From Chloroflexota bacterium (GTDB lineage: Bacteria > Chloroflexota > UBA6077 > FW602-bin22), in NCBI GenBank assembly GCA_004297775.1, contig SCUE01000017.1, positions 51,887 to 115,886 on the forward strand: DNA of 64,000 nt, in the 5' to 3' direction. A program made the translations under genes and the position numbers. Below, piece after piece: positions 9,410 through 18,876 of this stretch (positions are counted from its first letter, which is position 1; each line of letters begins with the position of its first letter). The notes under the pieces were generated by a model, which saw nothing but the letters and a program-made list of their open reading frames with translations, did not search any database and had not been told where the DNA came from.

Positions 9410-10236
9410 TCGGTCGGCGTGTCTGGCAAACGGGCCTCCGCGCGATCCTGATCGCGCTGGCGCTGATCTGGTCGCTCGGCCCGATCTACCTGATGTACTC
9501 ATCGTCGTTCAAGGGCGACGATGTTCTGTACCAGGTGCCGCCGGCGGTCTTCTTCACGCCGACGCTCGAACACTACACCCGGGTGTTCCAGTCGACGCCG
9601 TTCTTCCAGTACCTCTGGAATACGCTCGTCGTGGCGACATCGACGACCGTATTTGCGCTGATCTTCGGGTCATTGGCGGCGTACAGCTTCACGCGGTTTC
9701 GCTTTGCCGGATCGGACTCGCTGCCGATTTTCTACCTCGTGATGCGCATGCTGCCGCGGTTCGTCATGGTGATTCCGTACTACCTGCTGATGCGTCAACT
9801 CGGGTTGCTGAACACTCACGCCGCGCTGATCATCGCCTACACGAGCTTCGCCCTCCCGTTCACGATCTGGCTGATGATCGGCTTCTTCAAAGAGATCCCG
9901 ATCGAGCTGGAGGAGGCCGGAATGGTCGACGGCTGCAACCGCGTCCAGGTGTTCTTTCGCATCGTCGTGCCGCTGGTCGCGCCCGGCCTGGCCGCGACCG
10001 CGATCTTCGCCTTCCTGCTGGGCTGGAATGAGCTGCTCTTCTCGCTCGTGCTGGCCGGCCGCGACTCGCGCACGCTGCCGAATATCGCGGTGGCCGTGAC
10101 AACGACCGAGCGCGGCACCGAGTGGGGCATCCTGAACGCGATGGGCTCGCTCGTGCTGCTGCCCGTCATCGTACTGGCCCTGGCGGTACAGCGTCACATT
10201 GTCAAGGGGATGACGATGGGCGCCGTCAAAGGATAG
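9406..10236 (+). CDS. ABC transporter permease (MalG/UgpE type)
   Basis: A 276-residue second permease with the EAA loop EEAGMVDGCNRVQVFFRIVVP and six helices. The GTG start overlaps the stop of the first permease. Pairing of MalF- and MalG-type subunits is normal for carbohydrate importers. No ABC ATPase gene follows. The next gene is an NAD-dependent epimerase-like enzyme. Confidence 0.93.
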   Translation: MIGRRVWQTGLRAILIALALIWSLGPIYLMYSSSFKGDDVLYQVPPAVFFTPTLEHYTRVFQSTPFFQYLWNTLVVATSTTVFALIFGSLAAYSFTRFRFAGSDSLPIFYLVMRMLPRFVMVIPYYLLMRQLGLLNTHAALIIAYTSFALPFTIWLMIGFFKEIPIELEEAGMVDGCNRVQVFFRIVVPLVAPGLAATAIFAFLLGWNELLFSLVLAGRDSRTLPNIAVAVTTTERGTEWGILNAMGSLVLLPVIVLALAVQRHIVKGMTMGAVKG

Positions 10237-10290
10237 CGCTGGGCGCGGAGCGGTGCTCCGCGGCCTCGGGCGTGGTACAACGTCGCTCGG

Positions 10291-11130
10291 ATGAAGATCG
10301 TCGTCACGGGCGCGGTCGGGCGGGTCGGGCGATACGTCGTTGACGAGTTGGTGCCCCGTCACGAGGTCGTCGCGGTAGACGCGCGAGCGCCGGCGCGCGA
10401 CGACGTGCCATTCGTCCGGGCCGATATCCTGTCGCTCGATGAATGCCGCCGAGCGGTCGAAGGCGCCGACGCGGTCATCCATCTGGCGGCGATTCCGAAT
10501 CCGCTCACCGACCCGGCCGAACGTGTGATGCACGTCAATACCATGGGAACGTGGACGGTGCTCCAGGCGTGCGCCGAGGCGGGTGTGCGCCGGTTCGTCC
10601 AGGCCAGCACCGACTCGGCGCTCGGATTCGTTTTCCGGCGCCAGGAGTTCCGCCCGGCATACCTGCCGATCGACGAGGCTCACCCGTTGCTCGCCCAGGA
10701 TCCATACGGCCTCAGCAAACTGCTCGGCGAGCAGATCTGCTGGTCGTTCGCGCGCGGGTGGGATATCGAGACGGTTTGCGTCCGCATCTGCCGGGTCATC
10801 TTCCCGGACGACGAGGCGACGAATCGACGTCTGGCCGACGACCCCTCGCTCATGGCAAAGGGGCTCTGGGTGTACGTCGACGCCCGCGACGCGGCGCGCG
10901 CATTCCGCCTGGCCGCCGAGACGCCGGGATTGAACCGCGAGGCGGTCTTCGCCGGCGCGCCCGACGCGTACTCCCGCGTGCCAACGGCCGACCTCATCGC
11001 GCGCTTCTACCCCGACCTGGCGCCAATGGCCGACCGCCTGCCTGCCAACGCTTCGTTCATCACGAGCGCCAAGGCGAAGGCGGTGCTCGGCTGGGAGCCG
11101 CGCTTTACCTGGCGAGACGTCGTCCGCTGA
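10291..11130 (+). CDS. NAD-dependent epimerase/dehydratase family protein (extended SDR)
   Basis: A 279-residue extended short-chain dehydrogenase. The N-terminal VTGAVGRVGRYVV is the GxxGxxG nucleotide-binding loop, QASTDSALGF holds the Ser/Thr, and YGLSKLLGEQ supplies the YxxxK catalytic pair. The overall form resembles uronate dehydrogenases and UDP-sugar epimerases. Position after a sugar importer supports a role in sugar or sugar-acid catabolism. Confidence 0.87.
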   Translation: MKIVVTGAVGRVGRYVVDELVPRHEVVAVDARAPARDDVPFVRADILSLDECRRAVEGADAVIHLAAIPNPLTDPAERVMHVNTMGTWTVLQACAEAGVRRFVQASTDSALGFVFRRQEFRPAYLPIDEAHPLLAQDPYGLSKLLGEQICWSFARGWDIETVCVRICRVIFPDDEATNRRLADDPSLMAKGLWVYVDARDAARAFRLAAETPGLNREAVFAGAPDAYSRVPTADLIARFYPDLAPMADRLPANASFITSAKAKAVLGWEPRFTWRDVVR

Positions 11131-11526
11131 CGCGCAGCCCCAGATACGAGTCCTTCGCGATCGTTGGATGGCGATGGATCAGAATACTGGGCAATGCGAA
11201 CGCCGCTGACCCTATACCGGTTCGGCAATTCGAGCGGACCGCGGCCACCGAGGGTCTCGCCCATCCCGACCGTTCCAACGCCGGGGGCTCAGAGGCCGCC
11301 CGATCTCTACTGAGATGAAGGAGGGTTCGTGGGACCCGAACTCCGGCCAACTCCGAACGGATGCTCACTCTATGCCATTCGCGATAGATTCCGCAGCGTG
11401 TGATGGCGCAACGCGACGAGTTACGCGTGCTTGAGTGGCGCACCCTGCAGGCGTACAGACGCGCCGCACGGTTGCCCGCGAGTAGACCCAGGTCGCATAC
11501 GATCGTGCCAACAAACGGAGAACGCT
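11131..11526. other. 396-bp stretch without a supported gene
   Basis: No convincing coding region is seen. Near its start, directly after the epimerase stop, the + strand reads Y-E-S-F-A-I-V-G-W-R-W-I-R-I (from about 11149). This resembles a stretch following the capsid-tail fragment at 21852-21895 (Y-R-S-F-A-I-V-G-S-R-V-Q-W-I-R-I). Third-position differences suggest a decayed coding remnant. The end of the stretch holds GGAGA, the ribosome binding site of the next gene. Confidence 0.4.
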
Positions 11527-12381
11527 ATGGAGTACGTTTCCACCCGACGCATCGGTGACGCCGAGGTGACGATCATTCGGGAGGCCGACGGCCGTTGGGC
11601 GCCACACCTGCGACTGATCTCAGGTGAGGAGCTGGCGGCCGATCTCTGGCGTCAGGCGATGCCGGAAGCCGATGGCGAGGGTGCCGTTCCGCTGGCGTTC
11701 AACGCCGTATACATTCGCCACGGCGCCGCGTCAGTCTTGATCGACCCATGCTTCGGCGAGCCCGAGCCGAATGACCCCTGGTCGGAGCTTCGGATCGAGC
11801 GAACGCCGGGGCGCGAGGCCGGCCTGGCGTCGATCGGCGTTCGTCCCGCAGACATCACACATGTGCTCCTCTCGCACAACCACGGCGACCATCTGGCCGG
11901 GGCGACGATCGAGCGCGGCGCTCAGAGGCTGGCCCGCTTCCCGAACGCGCGCTACCTCATCAATCGGCGCGAGTGGGAGCCGGCGCGTGGCGGCGACGAC
12001 CCGCTCGGAATGGCCGCGCTGCATCTTGGGGCGCTCGAACGACTCGGCGTCCTCGATCTGGTCGATGACGATCGTGAAATCATGCCCGGGCTGACCATGA
12101 TCCACGCGCCGGGTGAAACCGCCGGACACTCGGTGTTTCGACTCGACTCGCGCGGCGAGACGTTTATCGACCTGACCGATCTGTACCACTTCGCGGTCGA
12201 GGCCGAGCACGCCGACTGGGCGCCGGCCGGCAACGACATCGCGGTTGCGATGGCAAGTCGTCAGCGCATTGTTGGAGCCGCGCTGGCGTCGAATGCGCTC
12301 GTCACCTATGGCCACGCCGCGTTCCCCGGCTGGAATCGGCTTGCCGGGACTGCCGATCGCGCGCGCTTCGTCGCGGCTTGA
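11527..12381 (+). CDS. MBL-fold metallo-hydrolase
   Basis: A 284-residue metallo-beta-lactamase fold protein. The metal-binding signature is LSHNHGDHLAG (HxHxDH), with further ligands in GETAGHS and the aspartate of DLTDLYH. The ATG at 11527 follows CGGAGA by five bases, and the longer track start has no support. It resembles the lactonase/AHL-hydrolase-like branch. In this context a sugar lactone or similar ester is a reasonable but unproven substrate. Confidence 0.87.
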   Translation: MEYVSTRRIGDAEVTIIREADGRWAPHLRLISGEELAADLWRQAMPEADGEGAVPLAFNAVYIRHGAASVLIDPCFGEPEPNDPWSELRIERTPGREAGLASIGVRPADITHVLLSHNHGDHLAGATIERGAQRLARFPNARYLINRREWEPARGGDDPLGMAALHLGALERLGVLDLVDDDREIMPGLTMIHAPGETAGHSVFRLDSRGETFIDLTDLYHFAVEAEHADWAPAGNDIAVAMASRQRIVGAALASNALVTYGHAAFPGWNRLAGTADRARFVAA

Positions 12382-12410
12382 ACGGCCGAGAATCGGCAGG
12401 GAGTTGACCG

Positions 12411-13175
12411 ATGACCATTCGATTCTCGGCCTGTGTGGAGATGATCTTCGCCGACCGACCCTTTCTCGACCGCATCGATCTGGCCGCGGCAAACGGCGTG
12501 CCCGCTTTCGAGTTCTGGCGCTGGGACAACAAGGATATTCCGGCGATCGCCGAGCGCGCTCAAGGACTCGGCATCGCCTGTGCCGCGTTCGCGGCGTCCA
12601 GCGAGGGCAGTCTGGTCGATCCAGCCAGTCAGGTACCGTACCTCAACGGACTGCGCGTCGGCCTCCAGCACGCGCGCGCGCTCGGGACAACGACGCTGAT
12701 CGTCACGACTGGCAATGCGCGAAGCGGTGTCGAACGCGCCGCGCAGCACGACGCGATCGTCGCCGGCCTTCGCGCCGCCGCGCCGATGGCGGCCGACGCC
12801 GGGATAACGCTGGCGCTCGAGCCGCTCAACACGCTGGTCGATCATCGCGGCTACTACCTCGACTCGACGGCTGAGGGGCTTCAGATCGTCGCCGAGGTCG
12901 CCAGTCCGTCGGTCAAGCTGTTGTACGACTTCTACCACGCCCAGATCATGGAGGGGAGCCTGATCGCGACCGCCACCGCCAATCTCGCCAGCATCGCGCA
13001 CCTGCACGTGGCCGATAACCCCGGTCGCAACGAGCCTGGCACCGGCGAGATCGACTATCGAAACGTCTTTCGCGCGATCGACGCGGCCGGGTACACGGGG
13101 CATGTCGGCCTCGAATACCGCCCGACCGGCGACCATGCCGCCTCGCTGAGGTCGACGATCGCCCTCGCGTCGTAG
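12411..13175 (+). CDS. hydroxypyruvate isomerase family TIM-barrel protein
   Basis: A 254-residue xylose-isomerase-like TIM barrel. Typical blocks are the N-terminal FSACVEMIF, the central LALEPLN (catalytic Glu), LLYDFYHAQIMEG (metal-binding Asp and His) and the C-terminal GLEYRPTGD (second catalytic Glu). Hydroxypyruvate isomerase (Hyi) and related sugar isomerases share this pattern. It starts 29 bp after the MBL gene, same strand, and probably closes the sugar-acid cluster that starts at 5947. Confidence 0.87.
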   Translation: MTIRFSACVEMIFADRPFLDRIDLAAANGVPAFEFWRWDNKDIPAIAERAQGLGIACAAFAASSEGSLVDPASQVPYLNGLRVGLQHARALGTTTLIVTTGNARSGVERAAQHDAIVAGLRAAAPMAADAGITLALEPLNTLVDHRGYYLDSTAEGLQIVAEVASPSVKLLYDFYHAQIMEGSLIATATANLASIAHLHVADNPGRNEPGTGEIDYRNVFRAIDAAGYTGHVGLEYRPTGDHAASLRSTIALAS

Positions 13176-13211
13176 GGAGCGCCGGCTCGGCGAGGTTGCG
13201 CGAAGGTCGCG

Positions 13212-13787
13212 TCAGCCGCCGCGAAGCTGGCGCGTCCAGGCGACGAGCGCGACGACGAGCTCACCGACCATCTTCCGGGTCGGTTCATCGGTCAGCCGCA
13301 AGTCGGCATCGAACTTGTCGCCGGCGCGGGCCAGGAGGACATCCGGCTTCGAGAGCGCACGCATGTCGTTGTGGAGGGTGATCTGGCGCATGTGCATCTG
13401 TGCGCGAACGGTGCCGAAGACGCTGCCCACGCCCATCATCCCGAACGGCTTCTGACGAAGCGGCGACGGGGCGCGCGGCCCCGGCCCGGATCGCGACGCC
13501 CAGTCGATCGCGTTCTTGAGCACGCCGGTGATCGAGTAGTTGTACTCCGGCACCGCGAACAGGATCGCGTCGCAAGCCGCGATCGCCGCGCGCAGGTGCT
13601 GGACCGGCTCCGGGAATCCCTGCTCTTGCTCGATATCCTCGTTGTAGAAAGGGATCGGCGCGAGATCGGTGATGTCGAGCGTCACACTCTCGGGCAGCAT
13701 CTCACCCGCCGCGCGGAGTAGCGCGGTGTTGAACGATCGGCGACGCAGGCTGCCGGAGATTCCGAGTAGATGAACCGGTGATGCCAT
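13212..13787 (-). CDS. NAD(P)H-dependent FMN reductase family protein
   Basis: A 191-residue flavodoxin-like reductase. GISGSLRRRSFN near the N-terminus is the phosphate-binding loop for FMN, and VPEYNYSITGVLKNAIDW is the conserved PEYN block of the family. Likely activities include quinone, azo or chromate reduction. The substrate is not predictable. It is convergent with the preceding cluster. Confidence 0.9.
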   Translation of the reverse strand: MASPVHLLGISGSLRRRSFNTALLRAAGEMLPESVTLDITDLAPIPFYNEDIEQEQGFPEPVQHLRAAIAACDAILFAVPEYNYSITGVLKNAIDWASRSGPGPRAPSPLRQKPFGMMGVGSVFGTVRAQMHMRQITLHNDMRALSKPDVLLARAGDKFDADLRLTDEPTRKMVGELVVALVAWTRQLRGG

Positions 13788-14011
13788 CGTTGGACCTTAT
13801 TGTCATTCGCCGCCGCGCCGTGCTTGCCAGGCGAACTGTAGCGACTCACTATTCATTGCATATTCGTCTCGCATCGACGGCAGGATGCCGCGACTGGCGA
13901 CTGCGACGCGCCGCGCTTATTGACGCAGCGGCACCGACGTGTCCGAGCGTCAACCACGCCGCGGCCCCACGACTACCGACGGACGCGCCGACGCATCCGA
14001 ACGGGGGATCG

Positions 14012-16180
14012 ATGGTCAGGGGGAGCGGTCAGCGCCGCGGCGACTCAGACGGCGCGGAGAATCCGGAATCCAGCGCCGAGCAAACGGCTGTCGGCCTCCT
14101 GGAGCCGAACGCCGGAAACACGAGTGCCGAGGTCCGGGAATCGAACGCCAGCGACGCGGCGATCGCGATCCTGGAGGCGAACGCGGAGCCGATCGCGATC
14201 GTCGGCGCCGAGACCGATCGGCCGGCGCTGGACGTGACGATCATTCGCCCCGGCCGCAGCGCGAACGGCTACGTGTATTCGGAAGCGACGCTTCGCCAGA
14301 GCCTGTCGCTCTGGGAGGGCGCGGCCGCGTTCGTCGATCATCCGACGGCACTCGATCTGACGCGCGCCGGGCAGCGCTCACTGCGCGACCTGGTCGGCGT
14401 CTATCGCGACGCGCGGTTCGAGAGCGGCATCCGCGCGACGCTCGTCTTCTACCCGACCGCGCGCTGGGCGTACGACCTGGCCGCGGCGGCGATCGCCGAC
14501 CGGTTGGCGGGGCGACCGGGCGCCGACGTCGGCATTTCGGCCGATCTGCGCGTCCGGCGGCGGCGCATCGACAACGGCTGGGCGGTCGAGGAGATCAGTC
14601 AGGTCGTCTCGGCCGACCTCGTCTTCCAGCCGAGCGCCGGCGGCACATTCGATCGGGTCCACGAGGCGCGTTCGAACGCGCCTGGCCACGCGACGAGGAG
14701 GACAGACATGGCGAGCGAACCCAGGGCAATGGCAGTCGCTGAACGCGACGAAGGGTCTGATGACGCGAACGAAGAGCACAAGGAGACGATTCAGGGAACG
14801 ACGCGGGCCGATGACGTGGCCGCGACGGCCGAGGCAATCGGGACTCGCGCCGACGCCGCGATGGCTTCGATCGCCGAGACGCGCCGGCGGGCCAGCGGCG
14901 AACTGCTGAAGCTCGCGCTCGGCGCCAGCGAGCTGCCGGAGCCGGCGCGCGCGTTCGTGCGATCCGAGTTCGAGGGGCAGGTCTTCGAGGCCGACGACCT
15001 GGACCGGCGGATGGACTCGGTCCGACAGATGCTCGGCGCGGTCTTCAGTCCGAACGTCGTGCGCGGCGCCGGGTCGCGGCGGAGCGACGCCGAGGTCGGA
15101 CTCGGGCCGCTGGAGCGCATGCAGATCGCGCTCGACCGGTTGTTCGACCTGCCGATTCCGGATGCGCACAGCGCGATTCCCAGGTTGAGCGGCATCCGCG
15201 AGGCGTACATCGCGCTGACCGGCGACTCGCTCTTCACCGGGCGGCCGAACTGGGAGAACGCGGTCGTACGCGAGGCGAACGAGGTGACGACGAGCGTCCT
15301 GGCGAACGCGTTGGCCAACGCGATGACGAAGCGGATCGTCATGGACTATCGGGCGCAACCGCGCTGGTGGGATGCGATCGTCGTCAAGACCGCGATCGGC
15401 GATTTCAAGCAGCAGCAGCGGATTCATCTGAACGATTTCGCGGCGCTGGCGACGGTCGCCGAGAACGCGGCCTACACGAACCTGGCCTGGGGCGACACGC
15501 GTGAGACCTACACGCCGTCGAAGCGCGGGAATATGGTCGTCGTCACGCTCGAATCGATCGTCAACGACGACACCCACGCGATCACGCGGATTCCGCGCAA
15601 GCTGGCGGCGGCCGGGGTGGCGACGATCAACGAGTTCGTGGCGGGGCTGTTCACGGCCAACGCCGGGGCGGGATCGACGATGGCGGACACGTTCAGCGTG
15701 TTCGACGCCGCGAATCACCAGTCGAACGCCGGGACGACCGCGCTCTCGACGACGACGATCCAGACCGCGCTCGTGACGCTCCTGAAGATGACGAACGCGG
15801 CCAGCAAGCGGCTCGGGTTGACCGGGCGCTACCTGCTGACGCCGCCGGACCTGTACTTCACGGCCCGGACGATTCTCGAGAGCGTCAACCTGCCGGGCGT
15901 CAACACGAACGACGTGAACCCGGTGCGCGGCTCGCTGACGCCGATCAGCGTGCCGAACTGGACCGACACCAACAACTGGTACGTCCTGGCCGACCCGGGG
16001 CAGATCGAGATGATCGAGATCGGCTTCCTGAACGGCCGCGAGGAGCCGGAGCTGATCGTGCAGGATCAACCGTCGCAGGGGAGCGTCTTCACCAACGACG
16101 CGCTCTCGTGGAAGGTCCGGCACGTCTTCGGCGGTGGCTGGCTCGACTATCGCGGTGCGTACGGTGCGATCGTGGCGTAG
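14012..16180 (+). CDS. prohead-protease-like / HK97-type major capsid fusion protein
   Basis: A phage-derived protein of 722 residues from the ATG at 14012. A GGGGG tract lies upstream, and the track start at 13778 overlaps the reductase gene. Residues about 60-215 resemble a capsid maturation protease: VTIIRPGRSANGYVYSEAT, FVDHPTALD and a conserved R-S-L-R-D-L-V-G block. Residues about 220-330 are Ala/Glu-rich, like a scaffolding or delta region. The remainder resembles a major capsid protein (MVVVTLESIVNDDTHAI, TGRYLLTPPDLYFTARTIL, and an ending GGGWLDYRGAYGAIVA). No terminase, portal or tail genes surround it, so it is an orphan. It could be a prophage remnant, a gene-transfer-agent part, or a domesticated shell protein. 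Confidence 0.8.
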   Translation: MVRGSGQRRGDSDGAENPESSAEQTAVGLLEPNAGNTSAEVRESNASDAAIAILEANAEPIAIVGAETDRPALDVTIIRPGRSANGYVYSEATLRQSLSLWEGAAAFVDHPTALDLTRAGQRSLRDLVGVYRDARFESGIRATLVFYPTARWAYDLAAAAIADRLAGRPGADVGISADLRVRRRRIDNGWAVEEISQVVSADLVFQPSAGGTFDRVHEARSNAPGHATRRTDMASEPRAMAVAERDEGSDDANEEHKETIQGTTRADDVAATAEAIGTRADAAMASIAETRRRASGELLKLALGASELPEPARAFVRSEFEGQVFEADDLDRRMDSVRQMLGAVFSPNVVRGAGSRRSDAEVGLGPLERMQIALDRLFDLPIPDAHSAIPRLSGIREAYIALTGDSLFTGRPNWENAVVREANEVTTSVLANALANAMTKRIVMDYRAQPRWWDAIVVKTAIGDFKQQQRIHLNDFAALATVAENAAYTNLAWGDTRETYTPSKRGNMVVVTLESIVNDDTHAITRIPRKLAAAGVATINEFVAGLFTANAGAGSTMADTFSVFDAANHQSNAGTTALSTTTIQTALVTLLKMTNAASKRLGLTGRYLLTPPDLYFTARTILESVNLPGVNTNDVNPVRGSLTPISVPNWTDTNNWYVLADPGQIEMIEIGFLNGREEPELIVQDQPSQGSVFTNDALSWKVRHVFGGGWLDYRGAYGAIVA
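16121..16180 (+). repeat. capsid-tail repeat, copy A (source copy inside the intact gene)
   Basis: The last 60 bases of the intact capsid gene, including its stop codon. Related sequences recur downstream on the same strand at 18601-18663, 21556-21787, 22714-22776, 29098-29140 and 33162-33221. The conserved core reads GGCTGGCTCGACTATCGCGG. This copy is in frame in an intact gene and is taken as the parent form. Confidence 0.75.
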
Positions 16181-16205
16181 GCCGCGGCAGGTCGCGGGTT
16201 CCCTG

Positions 16206-16234
16206 GCCCCTCGTTTCCGGATGGAGCGAGGGGC
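16206..16234 (+). terminator. hairpin after the capsid gene
   Basis: An 8-bp perfect inverted repeat (GCCCCTCG ... CGAGGGGC) with a 13-base loop, 26 bases past the capsid stop. No T-tract follows, so it would be a weak or non-canonical terminator or an RNA-stabilising 3' hairpin. Confidence 0.4.
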
Positions 16235-16404
16235 TGTCGCTAGGCCGCCAGATCGCTCGCGGCAGGGCCCACGGCGGCGACGCCGCTCTCGACTACCGCC
16301 AGATAAACACTGGTGTGCTGTTGCGGTTCGTAGGTAGATGCCGTGTGGTATTCTTGCGTCTCGCCGCTGGACAGCGGCGGCCAGGCGCTGGAGCGGTGGG
16401 CACG

Positions 16405-17196
16405 ATGACCTTCGAAGACGATCACCCGACGCGGTACGGCGATTGGCGTGACGAGGTCTGGACGGGCGAGGAGTATCTGAGGCCTCGCGGCGGACGCCCA
16501 GTTCGCGACGCGGCTGATAGGGCATCTGTGCCGGCGATAGGGCCACCGGCAGCGTCGACGCCCGCCCAGGATCCGAGCGTTCTGCCCTTTGGCTCACAGC
16601 CGACGGTGCAGGCCGAGGCGCCACCATCGACGGTCGAGGAATCACTCTCCACGCGGGAATGGGATCTCGTCGTCCGCCACGAGTACCGGCGGGCGTCTAG
16701 TGCCGTAGGATGCAGTTACGTCTTTCTGCTTGGTGGCCTGATCGGGTGGGCGCTCTTGAGTGCCGAGGGTGATCCGCGCCCTAAAGAAGTCGGCCCGGTC
16801 GTTTTCATCATTGGTTTCGTGGTGGCGGTCATCGCGAGCGTCGTCGCGGTCACCCGTGACTGCCGGGCGCGGCGCTGGGAACGGCAGTCGAGCCTCCTGG
16901 TCCTTCGCATCACCGACCTGGTCACGTTCCGCCGTGAGCTCACAGACGAATCGGACTCTTGCAGCGTCGAGATCGGCGGCCGCCGCTTGACGCTCAACAC
17001 CGACGCGTCCTGGAATTCGTCGGCCCGTGGTTGGAAGCAAACGTTGCGCGACGTTCCGGACAGCGATATTCACTCTATTTCGCGCCAGCGGGCAAGAGTC
17101 ACTCTGCTGAAGGACCAGCCCGATCGCGTGCTTGAGATCAGATCCCCGGATGGCGAGATCCTCTATCTCGATCCGGCTTTGCGAGTAGGCGCCTGA
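16405..17196 (+). CDS. membrane protein of unknown function
   Basis: The ATG at 16405 gives 263 residues and avoids the track's overlap with the capsid gene. Residues 1-90 are polar and Pro-rich. Two membrane segments follow (about 105-122, SYVFLLGGLIGWALL, and 130-150, VVFIIGFVVAVIASVVAV). A C-terminal soluble domain of about 110 residues is strand-rich. No family is recognised. It lies between the intact capsid gene and the second capsid-tail copy, so it may belong to an inserted segment. Confidence 0.6.
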   Translation: MTFEDDHPTRYGDWRDEVWTGEEYLRPRGGRPVRDAADRASVPAIGPPAASTPAQDPSVLPFGSQPTVQAEAPPSTVEESLSTREWDLVVRHEYRRASSAVGCSYVFLLGGLIGWALLSAEGDPRPKEVGPVVFIIGFVVAVIASVVAVTRDCRARRWERQSSLLVLRITDLVTFRRELTDESDSCSVEIGGRRLTLNTDASWNSSARGWKQTLRDVPDSDIHSISRQRARVTLLKDQPDRVLEIRSPDGEILYLDPALRVGA

Positions 17197-17422
17197 GAAG
17201 CGACGTTGCGCCGTGACGTTGATGTCCCGAATCGCGACATTGTCGATCGGCGACATACGGTATGGGCGACCGACCACGATTACGCGTTTCAAGTGCGTCA
17301 TCTCCGACCCAATGGCTCGCGCGATAGCCAAGACCGCGAGGCCGAGAGACACCGGGCGGGTGGTTTCCCGCCGCACTCTGAGCTAGCGTCCGAAGCGACT
17401 CGCCGTCTTCGCGGAGATGCCC

Positions 17423-18430
17423 ATGCCCGATCCATACGAAGCTCTCGACCGGTTGATGTGCCTGGATCTGGCCGGTCGCGGAATCGGCCGGTTGTACGAC
17501 GCCGCGCGCACTCGGCTCGGCACTCCCCTGTCCCGAGCGGCGGCGGAGTGTTTCAGCCGCGTGCCGCCGGGCTCGTTCGTCCTGATCGGCACCGGCTGGT
17601 TGACACGCGGATGGGTCTCGACTCGACTGGCCGAGAACGACGGACCTCCGGGCGCGGCCACGGTCGCGCGCGCTCTCTGGCTGGCCCGCGATGTCACGCC
17701 TGTCGTGGTCGCCGAGGACTCGATACTCGCCGCGTTGGCACCGGTGTTTCGAGCCAGCGGCCTGTCGGTCCTCACGCTGGAAGAAGCGCGGCGCACGAGG
17801 CTGCCGGGAGGCAAGACCGCGGCGGTGGTGCTCGAAGGTTTCCCGACGGATGACGCCGAGGCCGGGCGCGCGGCTGACCGTCTCCTCGACGACATCCAAC
17901 CGGCGTTGTGCTTCGCGACCGAGCGGGCAAGCCGCGCGCGAAGTGGCGTCTATCACAACGCGCGCGGCGTAGATATCGGCGCCGGGCAGGCGCGGGTCGA
18001 CCTCCTGTTCGAAGCGGCGGCGCTTCGGGGCATCCCAACCATCGGCGTCGGCGACGGCGGCAATGAAATCGGCATGGGCTTGATCGCGGACACGGTCGCG
18101 TCATCCGTCCGTTTCGGGGACCGGTGCGCGTGCGGCTGTGGGTCGGGGGTCGGGGCTTCCACGGCCACGGACATCCTCGTCGCCGCGAACTGCGGCAATT
18201 GGGGCTGCTACGCGGCGGTCGCCGCGTTCGCAATCGCCGAGCGGGATCCGCGGCTGCTCCACACGCCGGAGCGCGAGGATCAACTCCTGCGCGCCGCCAC
18301 GTCCGCCGGGCTCCTCAACTCGCCTCGGGGCACGGTCGACCCGAACGTAGACGACATACCACTCTCGACGCACCTGGCGATGGTGGAACTCATGCGCGAA
18401 GTCGCCGTGCGTGCGATCGCCCAGGGCTAG
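17423..18430 (+). CDS. D-glutamate cyclase-like protein (DUF4392)
   Basis: A 335-residue protein resembling the DUF4392 family, whose characterised members convert D-glutamate to 5-oxo-D-proline. The most typical block is GIPTIGVGDGGNEIGMG at about residue 210, preceded by VYHNARGVDIG. A Cys-rich stretch RCACGCGSGVGAS follows. The second ATG (17423) is preferred because GCGGAG lies seven bases upstream, though 17417 is possible. It sits alone between an unknown membrane protein and capsid-tail repeat B. Confidence 0.75.
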   Translation: MPDPYEALDRLMCLDLAGRGIGRLYDAARTRLGTPLSRAAAECFSRVPPGSFVLIGTGWLTRGWVSTRLAENDGPPGAATVARALWLARDVTPVVVAEDSILAALAPVFRASGLSVLTLEEARRTRLPGGKTAAVVLEGFPTDDAEAGRAADRLLDDIQPALCFATERASRARSGVYHNARGVDIGAGQARVDLLFEAAALRGIPTIGVGDGGNEIGMGLIADTVASSVRFGDRCACGCGSGVGASTATDILVAANCGNWGCYAAVAAFAIAERDPRLLHTPEREDQLLRAATSAGLLNSPRGTVDPNVDDIPLSTHLAMVELMREVAVRAIAQG

Positions 18431-18540
18431 TTTCGCCGCGAGGCCGGTCTTCGCGCCCGTCCGTCGCACACACGATGGCGTCGGCGAGCAGATCTCGAGC
18501 TCGTCGACGGGACTGACTTTTCGCTAATTCATCGATCACA

Positions 18541-18663
18541 CGGCCTTGATGCGCAGGTCGTTCGCGTCGGTCCAGCGGAGCGCCACGACGTGGTCACTGT
18601 GTCCACCTGTTCGGCGGCGGCTGGCTCGACTATCGCGGCGCGTAGGGAGCGATCGCGGCGTAA
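18541..18663 (+). repeat. 123-bp composite repeat, copy B (capsid tail plus foreign 60 bp)
   Basis: A 123-base sequence repeated without gaps at 22654-22776 with about nine differences. Its last 63 bases match the capsid gene's 3' end (core GGCTGGCTCGACTATCGCGG) but carry an in-frame TAG within the tail. The first 60 bases are not capsid. Read on the minus strand they end an open frame L-R-W-T-D-A-N-D-L-R-I-K-A-V followed by TGA at 18536-18538, which looks like the 3' end of another gene. The surrounding 18431-18876 holds no gene I can support. Confidence 0.75.
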
Positions 18664-18876
18664 CGGCGTGGCGTCGTCCCAGTTCGGAAGACTTCCTCGG
18701 TCCGTGTGGGTCGAGGAGGTCGCCGATCGAGAATCACGCGGCGCTTCTGGCCAAGAGTCACCACGCTCAGCTGCTTCATTCTCGTGCGTTCATCGGACAC
18801 CTCGGGAGGTCGCGTATCATCGCCCGTGTCCACGCTCTGCGAGAATGAGAATCGCTGAATTGAGGGGCACGGGTTC

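Noticed and set aside
14378-16645. 755-residue minus-strand ORF opposite the capsid gene
   Set aside because: Longest shadow in the window; Arg/Pro-rich without motifs; the + strand frame has clear phage-type domains.
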